In this document: one piece after another, positions 42,694 through 46,522 of the stretch | How positions within the stretch are numbered: the stretch's first letter is position 1 | Layout of the letters: each line of letters opens with the position of its first letter | Assembly: GCA_014799325.1 (NCBI GenBank) | Contig: JAAVIE010000080.1 | Span: forward strand, 1-46,522 | Source: Oscillospiraceae bacterium | GTDB lineage: Bacteria > Bacillota > Clostridia > Oscillospirales > Ruminococcaceae | Length of the DNA stretch: 46,522 nt | Reading direction: 5' to 3' | Program-made: the position numbers and the translations under genes | Notes under the pieces: model-generated | Told to the model about the DNA's origin: nothing | Seen by the model: only the letters and a program-made list of their open reading frames with translations | Databases searched by the model: none

Positions 42694-43107
42694 ATGAATG
42701 AAGATCAGCGCAAAAAGATAATAATAGACGGCGCAAAATTTTCCACCTTAGAAGAATTTTACACCGAGATAGACCGACTGCTCACCAAGGATCTGACATG
42801 GCGCACAGGGCATAATATGGACGCATTCCACGATATTTTGCGGGGCGGCTTCGGCGTACATGAGTACGGCGAGGGTGTTGATTTTGTGTGGGTCAATTCC
42901 GACAAGAGCAGGCAGGATTTCGGATATGAAGCCACCGTGCAGTATTGGGAGAGATTGGCGGAAAGATGCCACCCCACAAACAGGGAGAGAATGCTTGAAA
43001 AAGCAAAGCTTGCGCGGAAATGTCAAGGGGAAACGCTGTTTGATATTCTCACAGGGCAGATACTTAGTAAAAACAGTGTGTATGCTCATACGCTGATCCT
43101 TGAATAA
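42694..43107 (+). CDS. Barstar-family (RNase inhibitor-like) protein
   Basis: The 137-residue protein has the barstar pattern: IIIDGAKFSTLEEFYTEIDRLL then WRTGHNMDAFHDILRGGFG, equivalent to the YGxNLDALWD helix that blocks RNase active sites. A C-terminal extra region follows. It is expected to bind and inhibit a ribonuclease toxin, but no such toxin gene lies in the window. It is co-directional with SMI1/KNR4 genes downstream. Confidence 0.85.
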   Translation: MNEDQRKKIIIDGAKFSTLEEFYTEIDRLLTKDLTWRTGHNMDAFHDILRGGFGVHEYGEGVDFVWVNSDKSRQDFGYEATVQYWERLAERCHPTNRERMLEKAKLARKCQGETLFDILTGQILSKNSVYAHTLILE

Positions 43108-43146
43108 TAGGAAAGGCATTTTGAAAAGAAAAAAACGGAGGACAAA

Positions 43147-43563
43147 ATGGGACTTTTTTCCAAAAAATCAAATAAAGCCGATAACAAAAAAGAGCTTACC
43201 GCAGAGGAAGTAAAAAAACGCTGGGAGGACGCCTACCGCGCCAACCCCAACGTCTACGAAAAAGAGGGCGAGGAAGGTCTGCTTGTGGGATTTGCTCTGA
43301 CAGAGGACTGCGATTCGATCTTTCCCCTTGTTCCCGAAGAACAGTGGGCGATAGAGGGGCGGACTATCGGTCTGTGGATGATCACCATGGTGAGCCTTAC
43401 CAACCCACAGGGCGGTATTATCGGGCAAATGGAATATCATGAGGCTATGAAAAGATTACAGCCATATTTTATAGCAAGATCGGATAACTGGGTGATGATA
43501 AGGGCAATGACCCATGAGGAGCTGGACGGACTTTTTGACGGACTGCCCCGAAAGCTGGTCTGA
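43147..43563 (+). CDS. Unknown protein in immunity cluster
   Basis: The 138-residue soluble protein begins MGLFSKKS and Lys-rich; the body has alternating strands (GLLVGFALTEDCDSIFPLVPE, IGLWMITMVSLT) and ends DGLFDGLPRKLV. No family is recognised. Size, acidity and neighbours suggest an immunity protein. GGAGG precedes the ATG; it lies 39 bases after the barstar gene. Confidence 0.65.
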   Translation: MGLFSKKSNKADNKKELTAEEVKKRWEDAYRANPNVYEKEGEEGLLVGFALTEDCDSIFPLVPEEQWAIEGRTIGLWMITMVSLTNPQGGIIGQMEYHEAMKRLQPYFIARSDNWVMIRAMTHEELDGLFDGLPRKLV

Positions 43564-43594
43564 ATTATATAAATTGACAAAGAAAGGTTTTTAA

Positions 43595-44491
43595 ATGTCA
43601 CAGGCAAAAAATTATATAGAACTACTTCAAAAGAGAGAACCCGAGCTTTTCCCACAGCCGCTGAAAAGCTCCTCTTTGACCGACACAGACATTGCCGATA
43701 TCGAAAAGGGCTTAGGCTATGCTCTGCCCGAAGATTACAGCGAGTTTCTCCAAAGCTGTCAGATGCCAAAGGAGCTTACGGTGATCATCGGCTTTTGCGG
43801 TGACGCTTACGCCGCTTCTTTTTCCGAAACCTATTCAAAAGAAGCAAAAGGATATATTCCCGTCCCCGATGACGATATTGCCGTATTCACCGAATTGGAA
43901 TGGCACAATATCACGGCGGAGGATGGCGAGGAATTTCTGAAAATACTCAAAGAAGAACAGTACCCCGACAATGATAACGAGGCTATCCCCGCCCTTCTTA
44001 AAGCAGGTTTTTTAAAAATTGCGGAATTTGACGGCTATATCATATATCTCGACCTTGTCCAAGGCTGTCTGTACTCGATCTATCATGAGGAATTGCATGA
44101 AATGAGTATTGTAGACGGAGTGGACAACACAAATATTGAAGAAGTGCGTGAGTATATGGAGAACAATACCCCCTTGTGCAACAATTTCGGAGATTTCTTA
44201 CAGGTGGTTTGTACAGGAAAAATTTTGAACGAGAATGACGGATCACTTTGTGATCCGGAGGAGCTGCAGGATATTGGGGAAGAATATGAGGGTTCTTCGG
44301 AATTTTTTGAAAATCCGTCGGGGGAAATGTTTTTCGGTATACCGAGAGAATCTTTTGAAAAGGGATTTAAGTTAGTTCCAAAAGAAACGGGAATGAGTAT
44401 TGAGGAAACTATTGAATTTATGGCCGAATTGATGAATATAAGCAAGGAACAGTGCAGAGAGGTCTACGACAAACTCAAAGGGAGCAAGTGA
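43595..44491 (+). CDS. SMI1/KNR4 (SUKH) family protein
   Basis: The 298-residue protein has an N-terminal SUKH domain with ADIEKGLGYALPEDYSEFLQSCQM (about 29-52), continuing to about 160, then an acidic, helical tail (IEETIEFMAELMNISKEQCREV). SUKH proteins are common immunity proteins against polymorphic toxins. No cognate toxin is seen in the window. Its start is 31 bases after the preceding gene. Confidence 0.83.
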   Translation: MSQAKNYIELLQKREPELFPQPLKSSSLTDTDIADIEKGLGYALPEDYSEFLQSCQMPKELTVIIGFCGDAYAASFSETYSKEAKGYIPVPDDDIAVFTELEWHNITAEDGEEFLKILKEEQYPDNDNEAIPALLKAGFLKIAEFDGYIIYLDLVQGCLYSIYHEELHEMSIVDGVDNTNIEEVREYMENNTPLCNNFGDFLQVVCTGKILNENDGSLCDPEELQDIGEEYEGSSEFFENPSGEMFFGIPRESFEKGFKLVPKETGMSIEETIEFMAELMNISKEQCREVYDKLKGSK

Positions 44492-44503
44492 GAAAAAATA
44501 TAA

Positions 44504-45124
44504 ATGTTAGCAGTACAAAAAACAACAGTGGTATGGCATAAAAGCGACAAGGGCGGAGAAGGGGCGCAGGTACGCAATAGCTTTGTTTTTGCTGCCCCTA
44601 TCGAACGCATACCCCTTGCCGCAGATGAGTGTGTGTACGGTTACCGCTGCTTTTACCAGAAAGGCATAAGGCTGTATACATCGGAGGAATACGACGAGCT
44701 TATGGGCTTCACAAGGGCAAGGACATTTCCCCAAAGGACTTATGAGCCGCCTGCCAAGCTGTCACAGCTGAAAGTAAAGAACCTGACCTTTACCCCGACC
44801 GAAGAAGGTTTTGAGATAGGCTTTTCCTACGATCCGCAGATAAACGGCAATCCGCCCAGATTCGGTCACAACAAGGACTACAATAATACCGAGTCAAGGT
44901 TTTACGGAAAAGATATACTGAACGAGACCTCCTTTGTCCTCAAAGAGGGGCAAAAGGGGCGGATAATGTACAACGGACGTTTCACAGACATAGACACAGG
45001 TCAGTGGTGGTATGAGCAGACTGCCGTAAATATTGCAAATATACCCTTTGAAGATTTTCGGAAGGATATTTTTTTGGAGGGGGAATTTGACCTGACATAC
45101 AGCAGTCTTGCATTTCTTAAATAA
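44504..45124 (+). CDS. Unknown protein in immunity cluster
   Basis: The 206-residue protein is soluble, strand-rich and aromatic-rich (GYRCFYQKGIRLYTSEEY; FEIGFSYDPQ; GQWWYEQTAVNIANI). No family recognised. It begins 12 bases after the SUKH gene and is followed at 29 bases by another; likely co-expressed. Confidence 0.65.
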   Translation: MLAVQKTTVVWHKSDKGGEGAQVRNSFVFAAPIERIPLAADECVYGYRCFYQKGIRLYTSEEYDELMGFTRARTFPQRTYEPPAKLSQLKVKNLTFTPTEEGFEIGFSYDPQINGNPPRFGHNKDYNNTESRFYGKDILNETSFVLKEGQKGRIMYNGRFTDIDTGQWWYEQTAVNIANIPFEDFRKDIFLEGEFDLTYSSLAFLK

Positions 45125-45153
45125 ACTTTACATCAAACAAAAAGGAGTAAAAA

Positions 45154-46407
45154 ATGGCATTACATGTAGATATTTCGCCCTTAAAGGCAATGGAACTGTT
45201 TTACGAGGGCGAGGAGCTGGGCTTCTGGGAAGGGGATTTTATCAAGAACGAGAAGCAGCACGGTCTTAAATATCCCCCAATGCTCAAAGATTTTTTGCAG
45301 AAATACGGATTTTTCGGAGTAAACCACGGTGACAGCCGTTTCTGGCTCCCCGATGACGCAAGGGTGATAAATATAAATATGGGAACGGAAACCAAGGAAA
45401 TGTATCTCCTCGGTATTTTGGGAACATACTGCGTGGGAATATTTGCCGAGGACTGCGCGGAGGAAGATGATCCGCCCGTTTCCTTCGGCGAGTCGGTGGA
45501 GCTTGATGACGGCAGAAATGTTCTGACCTTCAGCGACAGTGGAATGTTTCTCAGTGATGTGCTGCTTTGTCTTTTTACGGGAAATATTATCCCAAAAGCA
45601 GAGGACGGAAAGACCTTTGATACCAAGGAAGAGGTAGAGGAAATCTTAGGCAGATACAGCTATGATACCGATTTGACGAACATCATAGAGAATGTTGTCA
45701 GACCTTACCGTTTTATCTGCTATGATGACGAGGAAAAGAAGTTTTTGTGCGTGGATCTGTACAATGATGAGGAGAACGGGGATTATGAGATAGCCGCAAT
45801 GTTTTCTCCCGGCATCAGTACAGAGGAGCTGGAAGAGCTTTTCGGCAGAGAGTTTTTCCAGAACAGCATCAACTGCGACTTCGCCAAGGCTCTTCACTTT
45901 ATGGAGAAGATAATCGAGAGAATGGAAAAGGACAAGTCGGGGACTTATGAGATAGGCGAGAAATACAGACTTGCCGCCCGCTGCTGCTGGGCGTTGGAGC
46001 AGTGGGACAAGGCGGAGGAGTGGCTGAAAAAAGCCGAACCTCTTTTCAATTTAGATTTCGTGCCTCCACAGTCAAGAATGTCCTACTATCGCGGCTTGGG
46101 TAATTTCTATACGGACAAGGGCGACAAGGAAAAAGGCACTGCCGCTTATGAAATGGAAGAACAGATAGCCAAAGAAAACGGCATAAGCCTTTTCAAGGTC
46201 AAGGGCGACCACCTTATGAACGAGGGAATGAAATTGTCCGAAGAAGACCGCCTGGAGGAAGCGATAGAGCTGTTTGAAAAGGCGCTGGAGCAGTTCAAGC
46301 AAGACCCCAAGGGCTGTAAGTACGAGATAGCAAGGTGCGGACAGCTTAAGGGCGACGCAAAAAGTACTATAAAGAAAAGGTTGAAAGCGGCACAGGGTCA
46401 GAGCTGA
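45154..46407 (+). CDS. SMI1/KNR4-like protein with TPR repeats
   Basis: The 417-residue protein has an N-terminal SUKH-like part (about 15-150; KYPPMLKDFLQKYGFFGVN) and a C-terminal TPR region (about 260-400) including CWALEQWDKAEEWLKKAEPLF, YRGLGNFYTDKGDKEKG and RLEEAIELFEKALEQF. The first part likely binds a toxin or partner; the TPRs bind peptides. AAAGGAG precedes the ATG. A tandem repeat begins five bases after its stop. Confidence 0.75.
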   Translation: MALHVDISPLKAMELFYEGEELGFWEGDFIKNEKQHGLKYPPMLKDFLQKYGFFGVNHGDSRFWLPDDARVININMGTETKEMYLLGILGTYCVGIFAEDCAEEDDPPVSFGESVELDDGRNVLTFSDSGMFLSDVLLCLFTGNIIPKAEDGKTFDTKEEVEEILGRYSYDTDLTNIIENVVRPYRFICYDDEEKKFLCVDLYNDEENGDYEIAAMFSPGISTEELEELFGREFFQNSINCDFAKALHFMEKIIERMEKDKSGTYEIGEKYRLAARCCWALEQWDKAEEWLKKAEPLFNLDFVPPQSRMSYYRGLGNFYTDKGDKEKGTAAYEMEEQIAKENGISLFKVKGDHLMNEGMKLSEEDRLEEAIELFEKALEQFKQDPKGCKYEIARCGQLKGDAKSTIKKRLKAAQGQS

Positions 46408-46411
46408 TAAG

Positions 46412-46520
46412 CGGGAAAAGCAGCACCGAAAAACGGGAAAAGCAACACCGAAAAACGGAAAAAGCAGCACCGAAAAACGGGAAAAGCACACCGAAAAACG
46501 GAAAAAGCAGCACCGAAAAG
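46412..46520 (+). repeat. 22-bp tandem repeat at window edge
   Basis: Five units of CGGGAAAAGCAGCACCGAAA plus two As occur, mostly 22 bp (one 21), with G/A and one missing base between units. 22 is not a multiple of three and there is no coding frame that fits. It continues past the window end. Confidence 0.93.
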
Positions 46521-46522
46521 CG

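Overview
The window reads like chromosome from a low-to-mid GC Gram-positive gut or rumen Firmicute, most likely a Ruminococcus-type Oscillospiraceae. This is inferred from strong GGAGG ribosome binding sites, consensus sigma-A promoters, lipobox lipoproteins, a C-terminal NPxTG-type wall-sorting signal, a DUF896/YnzC protein, a DUF4358 lipoprotein and an Rpn-type PD-(D/E)XK 'transposase' gene. No rRNA, tRNA, CRISPR array, prophage or insertion sequence with a DDE transposase was seen. Genus assignment cannot be proven from the sequence alone.

Layout. 1-2.2 kb: a hairpin repeat element, then leftward genes for a small membrane protein, a DUF4358 lipoprotein and an anchored SGNH hydrolase. 2.3-7.1 kb: rightward DUF896 protein, a degenerate sensor-kinase-like protein, an OmpR/VanR-type two-component pair and an RluA-type pseudouridine synthase. 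7.2-8.4 kb: an Rpn nuclease gene bracketed by the intact RluA 3' end and a decayed second copy of it. 8.4-14.7 kb, leftward: a secreted surface protein with a membrane-anchored partner; a four-gene unit (esterase, unknown, membrane protein, diaminopimelate decarboxylase); and a FlK-like thioesterase. 14.9-18.4 kb, rightward: WYL regulator, NADAR protein, methyltransferase, GyrI-like protein and two Cys-rich DUF3795 proteins. 18.5-22.7 kb, leftward: a 1400-residue BIG2 wall protein. 23-31 kb, rightward: MocR-fold aminotransferase, TrpS, and two zinc-ribbon ABC exporters with a DUF1854 protein between them. 31-38.2 kb: two unknown proteins, a degenerate GGDEF/EAL protein, FtsW/RodA and a variant galactokinase-like GHMP kinase. 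38.3-41.2 kb: HflX (leftward) and NadB. 41.3-46.4 kb: a lipoprotein, a NERD protein and a run of immunity-like genes (barstar, two SMI1/KNR4 proteins, two unknowns), ending in a 22-bp tandem repeat at the window edge.

The most unusual signal is a family of intergenic elements with four copies (1-240, 3711-3830, 28548-28795, 32382-32802). Each has conserved 11-base inverted ends (GAATTTCAAAA / TTTTGAAATTC) enclosing one to four long hairpins. The hairpin sequences differ between copies while pairing is kept, and 30-bp direct repeats flank the core. A second class of clustered short palindromes lies at 14104-14267, with a possible relative at 22761-22804. Other points for follow-up are the RluA remnant beside the Rpn gene, the toxin-less immunity cluster, the zinc-ribbon ABC/DUF1854 module, and a 23-bp duplication of an entire ribosome binding site and start.
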